Shown: piece by piece, positions 1 through 9,929 of the stretch
Numbering within the stretch: the first letter of the stretch is position 1
Layout: every line of letters starts with the position of its first letter
Source: Arcobacter cloacae
Lineage (GTDB): Bacteria; Campylobacterota; Campylobacteria; Campylobacterales; Arcobacteraceae
DNA: 64,000 bases
Assembly (NCBI RefSeq): GCF_013201935.1
Contig: NZ_CP053833.1
Span: 2,046,001-2,110,000, forward strand
Direction of reading: 5' to 3'
Translations under genes and position numbers: made by a program
Notes under the pieces: generated by a model
Seen by the model: the letters and a program-made list of their open reading frames with translations, nothing else
Database searches by the model: none
Told to the model about the DNA's origin: nothing

Positions 1-400
1 TAACTATTTTGCAAAGCAGCTTCTAAATTGAGTAGTTTTACTATTTAATTGAAAACTTTGTATCATTCATAGCAAAAGAAGATTTTAAATCAAATTAAAT
101 ATTCTGTTGAATATTTTTAAATATCTATTCTTTTCTCAGTTTGTTCTATAAAATATATACTTAATAGTTTTAAAATAAAAACTTTTGATCAAGAGGAAGA
201 TTTGTTAGAGAGTCTGTGTTAAATTTTTTTTATCAGACTTGTTTGATTTTTACAAATCAATATTTAAAATTATACTACTATCTACTTCTAAAATTCTTCT
301 ATTTAATATTTTAGTTATTAAAGCTATATCTTTCTGCAAAATATATAAAAGAGATATTAAAGTGTTAAGTATCAAATACTTAAAAAAATCATAAATAAAA
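1..400. other. AT-rich stretch without a recognisable gene
   Basis: This edge of the window is very AT-rich and I find no open frame with a ribosome-binding site or a recognisable product. It lies just downstream of the minus-strand tRNA-Asn array. An 8-bp inverted repeat with a 3-nt loop (365-383) sits about 20 bases past the last tRNA. It may help end or process that transcript, but it lacks a clear U-run in the right direction. Confidence 0.5.
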
Positions 401-475
401 TGGCTCCGGCACCTGGATTCGAACCAGGGACCAAATGATTAACAGTCATCTACTCTACCGCTGAGCTATGCCGGA
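401..475 (-). tRNA. tRNA-Asn(GTT), copy 3 in transcription order
   Basis: The reverse complement folds as a 75-nt tRNA beginning TCCGGCATAGCTC and ending GCCGGAGCCA, so the CCA end is encoded. The anticodon loop reads CTGTTAA, giving anticodon GTT (Asn). It is identical in sequence to the two copies upstream and is the last tRNA of the three-gene array. Confidence 0.97.
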
Positions 476-511
476 ATTTGATTTTTATTATTTGTAAGTT
501 TTATTTATAAA

Positions 512-586
512 TGGCTCCGGCACCTGGATTCGAACCAGGGACCAAATGATTAACAGTCATCTACTCTACCGCTGAGCTATGCCGGA
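512..586 (-). tRNA. tRNA-Asn(GTT), copy 2 in transcription order
   Basis: A 75-nt tRNA with encoded CCA and anticodon GTT, identical to its two neighbours. It is separated from the downstream copy by a 36-bp AT-rich spacer and from the upstream copy by a 34-bp spacer. The spacers differ from one another although the genes do not. Confidence 0.97.
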
Positions 587-620
587 ATCTATAAAATAAA
601 AAATTAAAACTGAAGCTAAA

Positions 621-695
621 TGGCTCCGGCACCTGGATTCGAACCAGGGACCAAATGATTAACAGTCATCTACTCTACCGCTGAGCTATGCCGGA
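621..695 (-). tRNA. tRNA-Asn(GTT), copy 1 in transcription order
   Basis: First gene of the tandem tRNA-Asn array, 75 nt with encoded CCA and anticodon GTT. A consensus sigma-70 promoter lies about 30 bp upstream on the same strand, so the three copies are probably one transcript cut into three tRNAs. Confidence 0.97.
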
Positions 696-722
696 ATCTA
701 TCTTCAACTTTAATGGGTTGGA

Positions 723-751
723 ATTATAGTAAATTTTTCCTTTATTGTCAA
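723..751 (-). promoter_or_regulatory. Consensus sigma-70 promoter of the tRNA-Asn array
   Basis: On the minus strand TTGACA (746-751) is followed by exactly 17 bases and TATAAT (723-728). Both hexamers match the consensus perfectly. Transcription would start around 715-717, about 20 bases before the first tRNA-Asn. A good -35 box is unusual for Campylobacterota, where many promoters show only the -10 element, so this is expected to be a strong stable-RNA promoter. Confidence 0.88.
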
Positions 752-757
752 GTCTAT

Positions 758-1678
758 TTATGACAAATATTTATAAAAAGATACTCCACTACTATTTACT
801 AGTTGTATTACTTTGTTTTTAAATAAAGTATCTAATACTATTTTAGAGTCATCATCAAACATATTTTCAATATCTTCAATCGTTAAAGGTCTTCTTTTTA
901 ACATTGAAATAATCTCTTCTTTATTGTATGTTTGAATCAATTTTGGTCTATTTTTATACACAATATTTACATTTAGATTTTGAAATCTGTTTGCAACATA
1001 TTCTAAGAACTCATAACTTACAGGTTTAACTTCATAAGCAGGAGGTCTATCTATTGTTCCTATATCAACTCTTTTTGGATTAATTGAAACTATTGATTTA
1101 TATAATAGTTCTAATTCCTCTTCTTTATCATTTAAATCTTTTACAAATAAGACTTCTAAAACTAAATCATTTTTTGTCTGTTTTGAAAACTCACACATGG
1201 CTGGAATAATTTTATTTATTTCAACACTACTATTTTGTCTATCAAGCTTTTTGAAACATTTTTCACTTACACAATCTAATGAAAGTTTTACAATATCTAT
1301 TTTTAAAAGAGTATTAAAAACTTCTTGTTTATATATTGTACTTCCATTTGATAAAATCAGAGTTTTTGTATTTCCTTTGATTTTATTTATTTCATCAACT
1401 AGTTCATCAAGTTTTGGATATAAAGTAGGTTCACCATTACAAGTAATAGTAATAACATCAATTTTTGGATGTTTTAAAAAATTTTCTTTTATAGCTTTTA
1501 TAATCTCTTCAACGCTTGGATAAATATCCATTTTATCAACAGTTTTCGCCCCTTCTAATTCACAATACAAACAATCAAAATTGCACTGTTTTTTAGAAGG
1601 AGATAAGTCAATACCTAAAGAGATACCAAATCTTCTTGAAGGTATTGGTCCAAAAATAATAGAATTAGAGTAAGACAT
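758..1678 (-). CDS. Radical SAM protein, COG0731 (TYW1-like) family
   Basis: A 306-aa protein that opens with the FGPIPSRRFG motif typical of the COG0731 group. A radical SAM cluster motif CxxxCxxC follows at Cys32, Cys36 and Cys39 (CNFDCLYC) and should bind a 4Fe-4S cluster and S-adenosylmethionine. The family is related to wyosine-tRNA synthesis enzymes (TYW1), but bacterial members have no settled substrate. The C-terminal part (from about residue 245) looks like a small winged-helix region. It is separated from hemE by 3 bp and is probably the last gene of a minus-strand operon with it. Confidence 0.85.
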   Translation of the reverse strand: MSYSNSIIFGPIPSRRFGISLGIDLSPSKKQCNFDCLYCELEGAKTVDKMDIYPSVEEIIKAIKENFLKHPKIDVITITCNGEPTLYPKLDELVDEINKIKGNTKTLILSNGSTIYKQEVFNTLLKIDIVKLSLDCVSEKCFKKLDRQNSSVEINKIIPAMCEFSKQTKNDLVLEVLFVKDLNDKEEELELLYKSIVSINPKRVDIGTIDRPPAYEVKPVSYEFLEYVANRFQNLNVNIVYKNRPKLIQTYNKEEIISMLKRRPLTIEDIENMFDDDSKIVLDTLFKNKVIQLVNSSGVSFYKYLS

Positions 1679-1681
1679 AAT

Positions 1682-2719
1682 TTATTTTTTACTTACTCTT
1701 TGACACTCTTTTACAAAGTGAATAGCATTTTCAACTGGAACATCAGGTAAAATACCATGCCCTAAATTAAATATATGTCCCTCACCTTTCATTATGTTTT
1801 GAATAGCTTCAACACACATGGTAGTTGCTTCTTTTGAATATAATCTACAAGGTTCCATATTTCCTTGTAAAACATATTTATCCCCTAATTTTTCTTTTGC
1901 AAGTGCCATTGGTGTTCCCCAATCTACTCCAAATACATCAAAGTTTCCATAAACTAAACCTCTTTCAATAAATGCAGCAACACCTTTTGGGAACATAATA
2001 ACAGGAATATGTGGATATTTTTCTTTTAAATATTCTGAAATTTCTACCATATATTTCCATGAAAATTCATCATATCTAGAAGGTTCAATTGCAGCTGCCC
2101 ATGAATCAAAGATTTGAACAACATCAGCTCCAGCTAGGATTTGGTTTTCCATATAAATTTTTACAACATCTGTTACTTTTCTTAAAATCTTATGTAAAAG
2201 TTCTGGATTTGAATACATCATTTTTTTACATAAATTATAAGTTTTAGTACCCTGCCCTTCAATCATATATGTAGCAAGTGTCCAAGGAGCACCTGTAAAT
2301 CCAATAAGTGCTTTATCTTCTGGTAATTGTTGTTTTAAAAGTTTAATAGTTTCATAAACATAAGTTAATTTAGAAGCAGCTTCCTCTCCTCCAATTAAAG
2401 CATCAACATCAGCTTCAGTTTTAATTGGATCTTTAAAAATAGGACCCTCACCTTTTATGAAATCTAAATGCATTCCCATTTCATTTGGAACAACTAAAAT
2501 ATCACTAAATAAAATAGCTGCATCAACTCCAACAATATCTAAAGGCTGAATAGTAACCTCAGCAGCAAGTGTAGGATTATGACAAAGATTTAAAAAGTTT
2601 CCTGCTTGTGCTCTAACTTTCATATATTCAGGAAGGTATCTTCCTGCTTGTCTCATCATCCAAACAGGAGTATAAGGAGTTGGCTTTCTAAAACATGCAT
2701 CTACAAATATTTTTGACAT
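1682..2719 (-). CDS. hemE: Uroporphyrinogen decarboxylase
   Basis: A 345-aa cytoplasmic enzyme that decarboxylates the four acetate side chains of uroporphyrinogen III to give coproporphyrinogen III in haem synthesis. The family N-terminal signature [10 protein letters not shown] is at residues 23-32, including the conserved substrate-binding Arg, and a [13 protein letters not shown] block follows near residue 140. Length matches the usual 340-355 aa. It lies 3 bp upstream of the radical SAM gene and 11 bp downstream of the YqhA-like gene. Confidence 0.97.
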   Translation of the reverse strand: MSKIFVDACFRKPTPYTPVWMMRQAGRYLPEYMKVRAQAGNFLNLCHNPTLAAEVTIQPLDIVGVDAAILFSDILVVPNEMGMHLDFIKGEGPIFKDPIKTEADVDALIGGEEAASKLTYVYETIKLLKQQLPEDKALIGFTGAPWTLATYMIEGQGTKTYNLCKKMMYSNPELLHKILRKVTDVVKIYMENQILAGADVVQIFDSWAAAIEPSRYDEFSWKYMVEISEYLKEKYPHIPVIMFPKGVAAFIERGLVYGNFDVFGVDWGTPMALAKEKLGDKYVLQGNMEPCRLYSKEATTMCVEAIQNIMKGEGHIFNLGHGILPDVPVENAIHFVKECQRVSKK

Positions 2720-2730
2720 TTTTTTCCTTT

Positions 2731-3249
2731 TTATTTTTTACCAACTTTACCTAAAAAGTAAAGTCCTACAGCTAAGGCTGTAATTGCTAAAGCAAAATAT
2801 AGTAACTCCAAAGGTGTTTCATATTTTGTATGTAAAACCCTTTGAAAATAATTTACAATTAAAACCATTATGATAACTTTAGCTATTTTATCTTTTAATT
2901 GATCCAAAGAATGAATAGCTAAAATAGTATTACAATTTTCACTCTCTTCATTACAAGCGGCATCTATTTTAGAAATAAATAACTCATAAATTCCAAATGA
3001 AAAAATCAACATAACGACAGCAATAAGATACAAATCAACTGCACCTATTATTCCTGCAACTATATCTTCATGAAAATGTTCTGGATGTGTTCCATTTATC
3101 ACATTTGTAATAACAAATTTAGCAACACCAATAATATCAACACTAGCTACCAAAAAAAGAATAACAGCGCCTAAAAATCCAAAAATTACAGCAAGAATAA
3201 CAATAAATCTACTCTTCCACAATCCATTTTCAAATAATTTTTCTAACAT
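2731..3249 (-). CDS. YqhA/UPF0114 family membrane protein
   Basis: A 172-aa integral membrane protein with hydrophobic segments at about 15-35, 66-92, 122-135 and 148-167. Its N-terminal pattern ([19 protein letters not shown]) matches the YqhA/UPF0114 family, whose function is not established. It overlaps the stop of asd by one base (3249), so the two are very likely co-translated. The acidic, cysteine-containing loop at 96-106 is not a conserved motif I recognise. Confidence 0.8.
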   Translation of the reverse strand: MLEKLFENGLWKSRFIVILAVIFGFLGAVILFLVASVDIIGVAKFVITNVINGTHPEHFHEDIVAGIIGAVDLYLIAVVMLIFSFGIYELFISKIDAACNEESENCNTILAIHSLDQLKDKIAKVIIMVLIVNYFQRVLHTKYETPLELLYFALAITALAVGLYFLGKVGKK

Positions 3250-4286
3250 TAAATGTCATTCTCCATCTCAATCCATTTAAGACCAATTCTTACAGCATTA
3301 GTTGCAGCTCCAACTCTTACTTGGTCAGCAACATTGAAATAATGAATAATATTTGAAGCATAAATATCTTTTTTAATTCTTCCAACATAAGTAAAATCTG
3401 TATCAGTTGCAATTAATGGCATTGGATATTTTTTATTTTCTAAATCATCAATAACTTTTACATTTTCAAAGTTATTTAAAGCATCTCTAACAGCATCTAA
3501 ATCAACATCTACACCTTCATTAAATGTAACAGTAATTGATTCACTATGAGATCTTAAAACAGGAACTCTAACACAAGTAGCTGCTACTTGAATGTTTTTA
3601 TGCATAATTTTTTGAGTCTCTTTTACCATTTTCATTTCTTCTTTAGTAAATCCATTATCTTGTGCAACATCAATTTGAGGAATTACATTTAAAGCTATTT
3701 GATGTGGAAAAGCAGATTTTTCTGCATCTTCTAAGTTAAATGCAAAAAATGCTTGCATTTGAAAAACTAATTCTTCCATACCTTTTTTACCAGCTCCTGA
3801 AACAGCTTGATATGTTGAAACATCTACTCTTTTGATTCCATACAATTCATCAAGTGGTTTTAAACTTTGAACCATTTGAATAGTAGAACAATTTGGATTT
3901 GCAATAATCCCTGTCTCTTTCCATAATTTAATATCTTCTGGATTAACTTCTGGAACAACTAAAGGAACTTTTGGATCCATTCTAAAATGACTTGTATTAT
4001 CAATTACAACAGCCCCTGCTTCAACTGCAAATTTTGCAAATTTTTCAGAAATTGAACCACCAGCACTAAAAAAAGCGATTTCAACATCATTTTCTTCAAA
4101 AACTGTTTCAGTTAATTCTAAAACAGTTACTTCTTTTCCAGCATACTCTATTTTTGAACCAGCACTTCTTGAACTAGCTAATGGTATTAATTTATTTATT
4201 GGGAATTCATACTCTTCTAAAACTCTAAATAACTCTTCACCAACTGCACCAGTTGCTCCAACAACTGCAACATTAAACTTTCTCAT
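3249..4286 (-). CDS. asd: Aspartate-semialdehyde dehydrogenase
   Basis: A 345-aa NADP-dependent enzyme that reduces aspartyl phosphate to aspartate semialdehyde, the branch point to lysine/diaminopimelate, threonine and methionine. The Rossmann motif GATGAVG is at 10-16. The catalytic Cys133 lies in ANPNCSTIQ, and the later QAVSGAG segment matches the family. It follows gyrA after 3 bp and overlaps the YqhA-like gene by one base, indicating a gyrA-asd-yqhA-hemE transcription unit. Confidence 0.97.
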   Translation of the reverse strand: MRKFNVAVVGATGAVGEELFRVLEEYEFPINKLIPLASSRSAGSKIEYAGKEVTVLELTETVFEENDVEIAFFSAGGSISEKFAKFAVEAGAVVIDNTSHFRMDPKVPLVVPEVNPEDIKLWKETGIIANPNCSTIQMVQSLKPLDELYGIKRVDVSTYQAVSGAGKKGMEELVFQMQAFFAFNLEDAEKSAFPHQIALNVIPQIDVAQDNGFTKEEMKMVKETQKIMHKNIQVAATCVRVPVLRSHSESITVTFNEGVDVDLDAVRDALNNFENVKVIDDLENKKYPMPLIATDTDFTYVGRIKKDIYASNIIHYFNVADQVRVGAATNAVRIGLKWIEMENDI

Positions 4287-4289
4287 TTT

Positions 4290-6884
4290 TTACTCTTCCT
4301 CTTCTTTATCTAAATTATCTTCTAAATCTATTACGTCCATTAAAGTTGGAGTTTTTGTTGTACCAACATCTAAAGTTGTACTTTCAAGAATTTCTCCATC
4401 TTCTGTATATCTTATAATATTTCCATTTTCATCAAGTTCTATCTCTTCATCCTCTTTTGGACATTTTGCAATAGATACAACTTTATCATTTTTATCAACA
4501 TTTACAATAATTACACCAGCTGTATTTCTTCCAGCTTTTCTTATTGATTGCATATCAACTCTAATCATTTTTCCAATTGAAGTTAATAACATTAAATCTT
4601 GTGTATCATCTACTAAAACTTCACCAATAACATTTCCTGTTTTTGGAGATAATTTCATAGAAATAACACCAGAACCTGCTCTATTTGTAAGTCTATATTC
4701 ACTTACGGTTGTTCTTTTTCCAATACCTTTTTCAGATACAGTCAGAAGTTCTTGTTCTTCACTACTTACAACATCTGCATCAACTACAAAGTCAACTTCG
4801 TGTTTAAATTTGATACCTCTAACACCTCTTGTACTTCTTCCTTGATCTCTTGTTTTTTCGATTTCAAATCTGATACATTGTCCCATACTTGTGAAAATCA
4901 TTAAATATTGAGTTTCAACATCTGCAATTTTTGCTGTTACAATTTCATCTAAATCATCAAGAACGATTGCTCTTACACCATTACTTCTGATATTTGAGAA
5001 TTCACTTAATGAAGTTCTTTTTATAATTCCATTTCTTGTGAAGAATACTAAAGATTTAGATTCATCAAAATCTGGAGTTGGAATTATTTCCATGATTTTT
5101 TCATCAGGTCTTAAGTTGATTAAGTTAACAACTGCTTTACCTTTTGCAGTTCTACTTCCTTCTGGAATTTTATATACTTTTAACCAATATAATTGCCCCA
5201 TATTTGTAACAAACATTAAAGTATCATGAGTATTACTTACAAAGAATTTCTCAATAAAGTCATCATCGTGAGTAGTTACGGCAACTTTACCTTTTCCACC
5301 ACGTCTTTGTTTTTCATAAGACTTAATAGGAACTCTTTTTACATAACCATTATGTGTAATTGTAACAACCATTGGTTCATTTGGAATTAAATCCTCTATA
5401 TCTATTTCATCATAAGAGTCTTCAATTTCTGTTCTTCTATCACTTGAGAATTTTTCTTGAATCTCTGTTAACTCTTCTTTTATAATTTGATTTAATTTTT
5501 CTTCAGATTTTAAAATAGATTCTAATTCAGCAATTAAAAGCATAAGCTCAGCATATTCAGCTTCAAGTTTATCTCTTTGAAGACCTGTTAATCTTCCAAG
5601 TCTCATATCTAAAATTGCTTGAGATTGAATAGCACTTAATCCAAATCTATTTTCTAAACTCTCTCTTGCTTCAGCATCATTTGCACTTGCTCTGATAATT
5701 TTTACAACTTCATCAATATTATCTAAAGCAATTTTTAAACCCTCTAAAATATGAGCTCTTGCTTTTGCTTTTTCTAAATCAAAAATAGTTCTTCTAATAA
5801 TTACAGTTTTTCTATGAGATAAGAAAATATTTAATAGCTGTGGTAAATTAAATACTTTTGGTTCTTTATTATGAACTGCTAATAAAATAATTCCAAAAGT
5901 TGTCTCCATTGGAGTTGATTTATAAAGGTTATTTAGAACTATTTCACTCATTGCATCTTTTTTAAGTTCAATTACAACCCTAATACCTTCTCTATCAGAT
6001 TCATCTCTAACTTCTGAAATTCCATCTATTTGTTTATCTTTTGCTAAGTTTGCAATAAGCTCAATTAATCTTGCTTTATTCACTTGATAAGGTAATTCAT
6101 CAAGAACTATTATCTCTTTTTTACCTCTTGTTTCAATATGATGTTTAGCTCTTATTCTTACTCTTCCTCTACCTGTATTATATGCATCTATAATTCCACG
6201 TCTTCCAAAGATTGTTCCACCTGTTGGGAAATCAGGTCCTTTAATAAATTGCATCAATTCATCAGCTGTTGTATCTGGATTATCTATTGTATATAAAACA
6301 GCTTCTAGTAACTCATTTATGTTATGAGGAGGAATTTTTGTAGCCATACCAACAGCAATTCCTTCACTTCCATTTAAAAGTAATGTTGGAACTCTTGTTG
6401 GAAGAACTGAAGGTTCTTTCATAGTATCATCATAATTTGGAACAAAATTAACTGTATCTTTATCCAAATCTCTTAATACTTCTTCAGCAATTCTAGTCAT
6501 TCTAGCTTCTGTATACCTCATAGCAGCAGCGCTATCTCCATCAATAGAACCAAAGTTCCCTTGTCCATCAACTAATGGTGCTCTCATAGAGAAATTTTGA
6601 GCCATTCTTACAAGGGCATCATAAACAGAAGTATCACCATGAGGGTGATACTTTCCTATTACGTCTCCAACAATTCTTGCTGATTTTTTGTAAGCTGATT
6701 TTGAAGTAATACTCAAATCATGCATTGCAAATAAAATTCTTCTATGCACTGGTTTTAAACCATCTTTTGCATCAGGTAATGCCCGACCAATAATAACACT
6801 CATAGAATAATCTAAATAAGAAGCTTTAACAGAATCTTCAATATTTACATTTATAATATCTTGATTTTCGAAAAGGTTTTCCAT
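4290..6884 (-). CDS. gyrA: DNA gyrase subunit A
   Basis: An 864-aa subunit that cuts and rejoins DNA in the A2B2 gyrase complex. The catalytic tyrosine is Tyr124 in [11 protein letters not shown]. The quinolone-resistance region reads [14 protein letters not shown], with Thr85 and Asp89 at the positions equivalent to E. coli Ser83 and Asp87, so the known Thr85Ile resistance change is absent. The C-terminal beta-pinwheel carries the GyrA-box QRRGGKG near residue 525, which marks it as gyrase rather than topoisomerase IV. The tail is acidic. It has its own upstream -10 element and is preceded by a terminator. Confidence 0.98.
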   Translation of the reverse strand: MENLFENQDIINVNIEDSVKASYLDYSMSVIIGRALPDAKDGLKPVHRRILFAMHDLSITSKSAYKKSARIVGDVIGKYHPHGDTSVYDALVRMAQNFSMRAPLVDGQGNFGSIDGDSAAAMRYTEARMTRIAEEVLRDLDKDTVNFVPNYDDTMKEPSVLPTRVPTLLLNGSEGIAVGMATKIPPHNINELLEAVLYTIDNPDTTADELMQFIKGPDFPTGGTIFGRRGIIDAYNTGRGRVRIRAKHHIETRGKKEIIVLDELPYQVNKARLIELIANLAKDKQIDGISEVRDESDREGIRVVIELKKDAMSEIVLNNLYKSTPMETTFGIILLAVHNKEPKVFNLPQLLNIFLSHRKTVIIRRTIFDLEKAKARAHILEGLKIALDNIDEVVKIIRASANDAEARESLENRFGLSAIQSQAILDMRLGRLTGLQRDKLEAEYAELMLLIAELESILKSEEKLNQIIKEELTEIQEKFSSDRRTEIEDSYDEIDIEDLIPNEPMVVTITHNGYVKRVPIKSYEKQRRGGKGKVAVTTHDDDFIEKFFVSNTHDTLMFVTNMGQLYWLKVYKIPEGSRTAKGKAVVNLINLRPDEKIMEIIPTPDFDESKSLVFFTRNGIIKRTSLSEFSNIRSNGVRAIVLDDLDEIVTAKIADVETQYLMIFTSMGQCIRFEIEKTRDQGRSTRGVRGIKFKHEVDFVVDADVVSSEEQELLTVSEKGIGKRTTVSEYRLTNRAGSGVISMKLSPKTGNVIGEVLVDDTQDLMLLTSIGKMIRVDMQSIRKAGRNTAGVIIVNVDKNDKVVSIAKCPKEDEEIELDENGNIIRYTEDGEILESTTLDVGTTKTPTLMDVIDLEDNLDKEEEE

Positions 6885-6916
6885 GAAAAAAGGCCTTTGT
6901 AATATAAAATTGTTTT

Positions 6917-6922
6917 ATTATA
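6917..6922 (-). promoter_or_regulatory. Probable -10 element of gyrA
   Basis: A perfect TATAAT on the minus strand, about 33 bp before the gyrA start and downstream of the terminator at 6975-7013. No convincing -35 box is seen at 16-18 bp, which is normal for Campylobacterota housekeeping promoters. Assigned from position and sequence only. Confidence 0.5.
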
Positions 6923-6974
6923 TCTAATTTGTACTTAGTGATTGTTGTAATAAAATTTAATAGTATAAATTTAT

Positions 6975-7013
6975 AAAAAAAGGGGGATAAAAGTTTAGAC
7001 TTTTATCCCCCTT
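6975..7013 (-). terminator. Rho-independent terminator after the YdcH-like gene
   Basis: A 13-bp perfect stem (6982-6994 paired with 6999-7011, GGGGGAT at its base) with a 4-nt loop. On the minus strand it is followed by a run of seven T. It lies 28 bp past the stop of the 71-aa YdcH-like gene and upstream of gyrA, so it separates the two transcription units. The run of two T on the other side is too short for efficient termination in plus direction. Confidence 0.93.
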
Positions 7014-7041
7014 AATTATTTAAATCCTTTAAAATAAAAGA

Positions 7042-7257
7042 TTAATTTCCTGCTTTATATTTAACTATCATAGAGTAAATTTCATCTTTTAATTTTAATT
7101 TCTCTTTTTTCTTTGCTTCAATTTCAAATTGATCTGCATGAGACTCTTCTAATCTTACAATTTCATGATCTAAATCATTATGTTTTTCAAAAACTTTATG
7201 GAAATGAGCATCCTTTTGTTTTAGTTCTGTAATTACATCTCTATATTCGTGAAACAT
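7042..7257 (-). CDS. YdcH/DUF465 family small coiled-coil protein
   Basis: A 71-aa, highly charged and mostly helical protein with a heptad-like pattern (FEKHNDLDHEIVRLEES). It matches the small YdcH (DUF465) family, for which no biochemical role is settled. It begins 77 bp downstream of argJ and is followed directly by a strong terminator, so it could be monocistronic or the last gene of the argJ unit. Confidence 0.82.
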   Translation of the reverse strand: MFHEYRDVITELKQKDAHFHKVFEKHNDLDHEIVRLEESHADQFEIEAKKKEKLKLKDEIYSMIVKYKAGN

Positions 7258-7334
7258 TTTTTATCCTATCTGTTTAAATTTGATTTTATTATTATACAAT
7301 CTATGTACTTAAATTATTGTAAAATATTTATACA

Positions 7335-8525
7335 CTAACTTCTATAATCTGCATTAATTTCTACGTATTTATAACCCAAATCACAACCATAAGCTGTAAA
7401 TTTTCCATCACCTAAACCTATATCACAAATAATTTTATATTTATCTTTTTTTAGTACTTCAGCTGCTTTTGCTTCAGTTGCTGCATCAAAACAAATTTCA
7501 CCTTTATTAAATACTACCACATCATTATATGAAATCACTAATTTTTCATCATCACAATCAATTCTTGAAGCTCCAATAGTCGAAGCAATTCTTCCAAAAT
7601 TTGGATCTTCTCCAAAAAGTGCAGTTTTAACTAAAAGTGAATTTGATAAAGCTTTTGCTGCAATTTCAGCTTGTTTATCATCTTTTGCATTAATAACTTC
7701 AAATGCAGCTACTTTTTTTGCACCCTCACCGTCTGCTACCATTAACATAGCCATGTCATGCATTACAAGTCTTAAAACTTCACTAAATGCTTCTTTATCA
7801 TAAGCATTTGATTTTCCATTTGCTAAAACCATAACTGTATCATTTGTAGATGTATCTCCATCAACAGAAATTGCATTAAAAGTTGTATCTTTATTTATAT
7901 TTAAAGCCTCTTTTATATCTTCATAAGGAGCATCAGCATCTGTACAGATAAAACAAAGCATTGTTGCAAGATTTGGATTTATCATTCCAGCACCTTTTGC
8001 AACAGCACCTATTTTAAATGAAGTTCCATTTTCAAGTTTCACTTCATACATACAAGTTTTAGGATATGCATCAGTTGTCATAATTGCACGTGATAAATTC
8101 TCACCATTTTTAGCTGTTAAATCAAATTTCTTAGCACCAGCTACTAATTTTTCAATTGGTAATGGATTTCCAATAACTCCTGTACTACTCATAACTGGAT
8201 TAATAAGTTCAAAAGAACCAAAATCAAGTTGAGAAAATAGAGTATTTATTGACTCAATACCTTTTTTCCCTGTTAAAGCATTTGCATTTTTTGAATTTAT
8301 TAAAACAAAATTTGTTTTAAAATTTTCTCCATATTGTAAAAAATGTTTTAAAGGTGCTGCTTGAAATCTATTTTCTGTAAAAACAGCAGCAACAGTACAA
8401 GCCTCTTTTGTATAAATAAATCCTAAATCATTATTTCCATTTGGTTTTAAGCCTGCATGAATTCCATCACAATAAAATCCATCAATTTGATCAATATAAC
8501 CTTTTATTGGTAAAATAGTAAACAT
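7335..8525 (-). CDS. argJ: Glutamate N-acetyltransferase / amino-acid acetyltransferase
   Basis: A 396-aa enzyme of arginine synthesis that moves the acetyl group from N-acetylornithine to glutamate, and in bifunctional members also uses acetyl-CoA. The self-cleavage and nucleophile motif KGAGMINPNLATML is present, with Thr188 as the predicted autoproteolysis site giving alpha and beta chains. Length and the C-terminal KYVEINADYRS end are typical. The potassium-channel gene lies one base upstream (8527), suggesting co-transcription. Confidence 0.96.
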   Translation of the reverse strand: MFTILPIKGYIDQIDGFYCDGIHAGLKPNGNNDLGFIYTKEACTVAAVFTENRFQAAPLKHFLQYGENFKTNFVLINSKNANALTGKKGIESINTLFSQLDFGSFELINPVMSSTGVIGNPLPIEKLVAGAKKFDLTAKNGENLSRAIMTTDAYPKTCMYEVKLENGTSFKIGAVAKGAGMINPNLATMLCFICTDADAPYEDIKEALNINKDTTFNAISVDGDTSTNDTVMVLANGKSNAYDKEAFSEVLRLVMHDMAMLMVADGEGAKKVAAFEVINAKDDKQAEIAAKALSNSLLVKTALFGEDPNFGRIASTIGASRIDCDDEKLVISYNDVVVFNKGEICFDAATEAKAAEVLKKDKYKIICDIGLGDGKFTAYGCDLGYKYVEINADYRS

Positions 8526-8526
8526 T

Positions 8527-9654
8527 TTATATATCCTCTGGTTGTGTAGTTAAATTTATAATCTTTCTAGCTCTTGCTATTCCTTTTTGAGAACCAACTA
8601 ACAATAATCTGCAATTTGCTTTAATTACAGTAGTTCCTTTTGGCATTTGAATAAACAATCCACTAGCTTCTGTAATACCTATTACTGAAACTTTTAAAAT
8701 ATCTCTAAGTCTTAAATCTTTTAATTGCCTATCAACAATCCAAGATTGTTCATTTACATAAATCTCTTCCATATCAATTGGAGTATCTTTTTTGTATAGA
8801 AACTCTTCTAAAACATTTTCCATATCTGGTCGTATAGCCATTGCACTGATTCTTTTAGCCATTAAAGATGGGGTTGCTACAACTTTATCAGCTCCAAGTT
8901 TTTTAAGTCTTATTTTCTCATTTTGAGTCTCTGCATTTGAAATAATCAAAAATGGATTTCGTCCTAACTCTTTTTCATAAAGCCTAACAGATGCAATCAA
9001 AGTAATATTATCAGATATATTTTTTGATAAAGAGATAACACCCTTTGCTGAACTTAAATGTGATTTCAAAAAAGCAAGTTCTTTATAAGGCTCTTCTTTT
9101 ATGAAATAAGGGTAGTGATTCTCTTTTGCTATTTGCTCAATGTTATCACTTGGATCAACAACAACAAAAGGAATATGATTTTCTCTAAATTGTCTTGCTA
9201 ACTGAATAGTATATTCATTGTGATAAAAAATTACAAAATGTCTTCTTAATCTTGCTATTTTATAAAGCATCTTTCTTTCCTTTAATAATTCACGCAAAGT
9301 ACCATTTGCAATAACATCAATTACAATACCCACAGCAAAAATAAGACTTGCAAATCCCGATAACATCAAACATACTGTAAAAACAATAGTTTCATTTCTA
9401 AAATTTGATTCATTTAAGGCACCAAATCCAGTATTTGTAAGAGTATAAGCTGATTGAAAAATTGCATGCATTATAGAATAATCTTCAAGATATACATATC
9501 CTAAAGTTCCTATCATCATTACAATTTGGATTAATATAAGAGGCAATCTTAAAGGTTTTAACTGAGAATAAATTATTGGATTTAAGTCGTATTGAGGTTT
9601 TACTCTCCTAACTTCCCAGCCAAGAGATTTTTTTATTTTATTGATTATGCTCAT
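8527..9654 (-). CDS. Ion-channel protein with TrkA-N (RCK) domain
   Basis: A 375-aa protein. Hydrophobic segments at about 38-55 and 88-112 flank a pore loop with TNTGFG at 73-78, in the place of the TVGYG potassium filter. The rest is a TrkA-N/RCK-like nucleotide-binding region (about 135-260) and a TrkA-C-like end (about 285-370). This 2TM-plus-RCK layout fits a ligand-gated K+ channel of the inner membrane. The filter departs from consensus (Asn after the first Thr, Phe for Tyr), so selectivity is uncertain. It lies one base upstream of argJ and just downstream of rpmB. Confidence 0.8.
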   Translation of the reverse strand: MSIINKIKKSLGWEVRRVKPQYDLNPIIYSQLKPLRLPLILIQIVMMIGTLGYVYLEDYSIMHAIFQSAYTLTNTGFGALNESNFRNETIVFTVCLMLSGFASLIFAVGIVIDVIANGTLRELLKERKMLYKIARLRRHFVIFYHNEYTIQLARQFRENHIPFVVVDPSDNIEQIAKENHYPYFIKEEPYKELAFLKSHLSSAKGVISLSKNISDNITLIASVRLYEKELGRNPFLIISNAETQNEKIRLKKLGADKVVATPSLMAKRISAMAIRPDMENVLEEFLYKKDTPIDMEEIYVNEQSWIVDRQLKDLRLRDILKVSVIGITEASGLFIQMPKGTTVIKANCRLLLVGSQKGIARARKIINLTTQPEDI

Positions 9655-9679
9655 GAAAGCACTATACTAGCGCCTTCTA

Positions 9680-9868
9680 TTATGAGTGTTTTTTAAGAGT
9701 TCTTAACTCTCTTGCAGAAATTTTTAACTTAGTTGTAGTTCCATCTTCTAAAGTAACTCTAACTGTTCTAATGTTTGGTAAAAATCTTCTTTTAGTTCTG
9801 TTTTTTGCGTGACTTACGTTGTTACCAACCATAGGTCCTTTTCCAGATATTGCACATCTTCTTGACAT
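9680..9868 (-). CDS. rpmB: 50S ribosomal protein L28
   Basis: A 62-aa protein with the L28 N-terminus [20 protein letters not shown] and many basic residues ([11 protein letters not shown]). It belongs to the large ribosomal subunit. Length is typical for Campylobacterota. A -10-like TACAAT (9902-9907 on the minus strand) lies about 35 bp upstream of the start, so it likely drives rpmB and perhaps the channel and argJ genes behind it. Confidence 0.96.
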   Translation of the reverse strand: MSRRCAISGKGPMVGNNVSHAKNRTKRRFLPNIRTVRVTLEDGTTTKLKISARELRTLKKHS

Positions 9869-9929
9869 TTGTCTTCCTTACGTAGTGAAAAATATTTGCG
9901 TATTGTATCTTAATTTTCTTAAGTTAAAT

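Noticed and set aside
365-383. Inverted repeat as terminator of the tRNA-Asn array
   Set aside because: The 8-bp stem is all AT except one G-C pair, and the T-run lies before rather than after the stem on the tRNA strand.
401-695. Direct repeats of about 75 bp with spacers of 34-36 bp, which resemble a small CRISPR array
   Set aside because: Each repeat folds as a complete tRNA-Asn with encoded CCA. The repeats are too long for CRISPR, and no cas gene is present.
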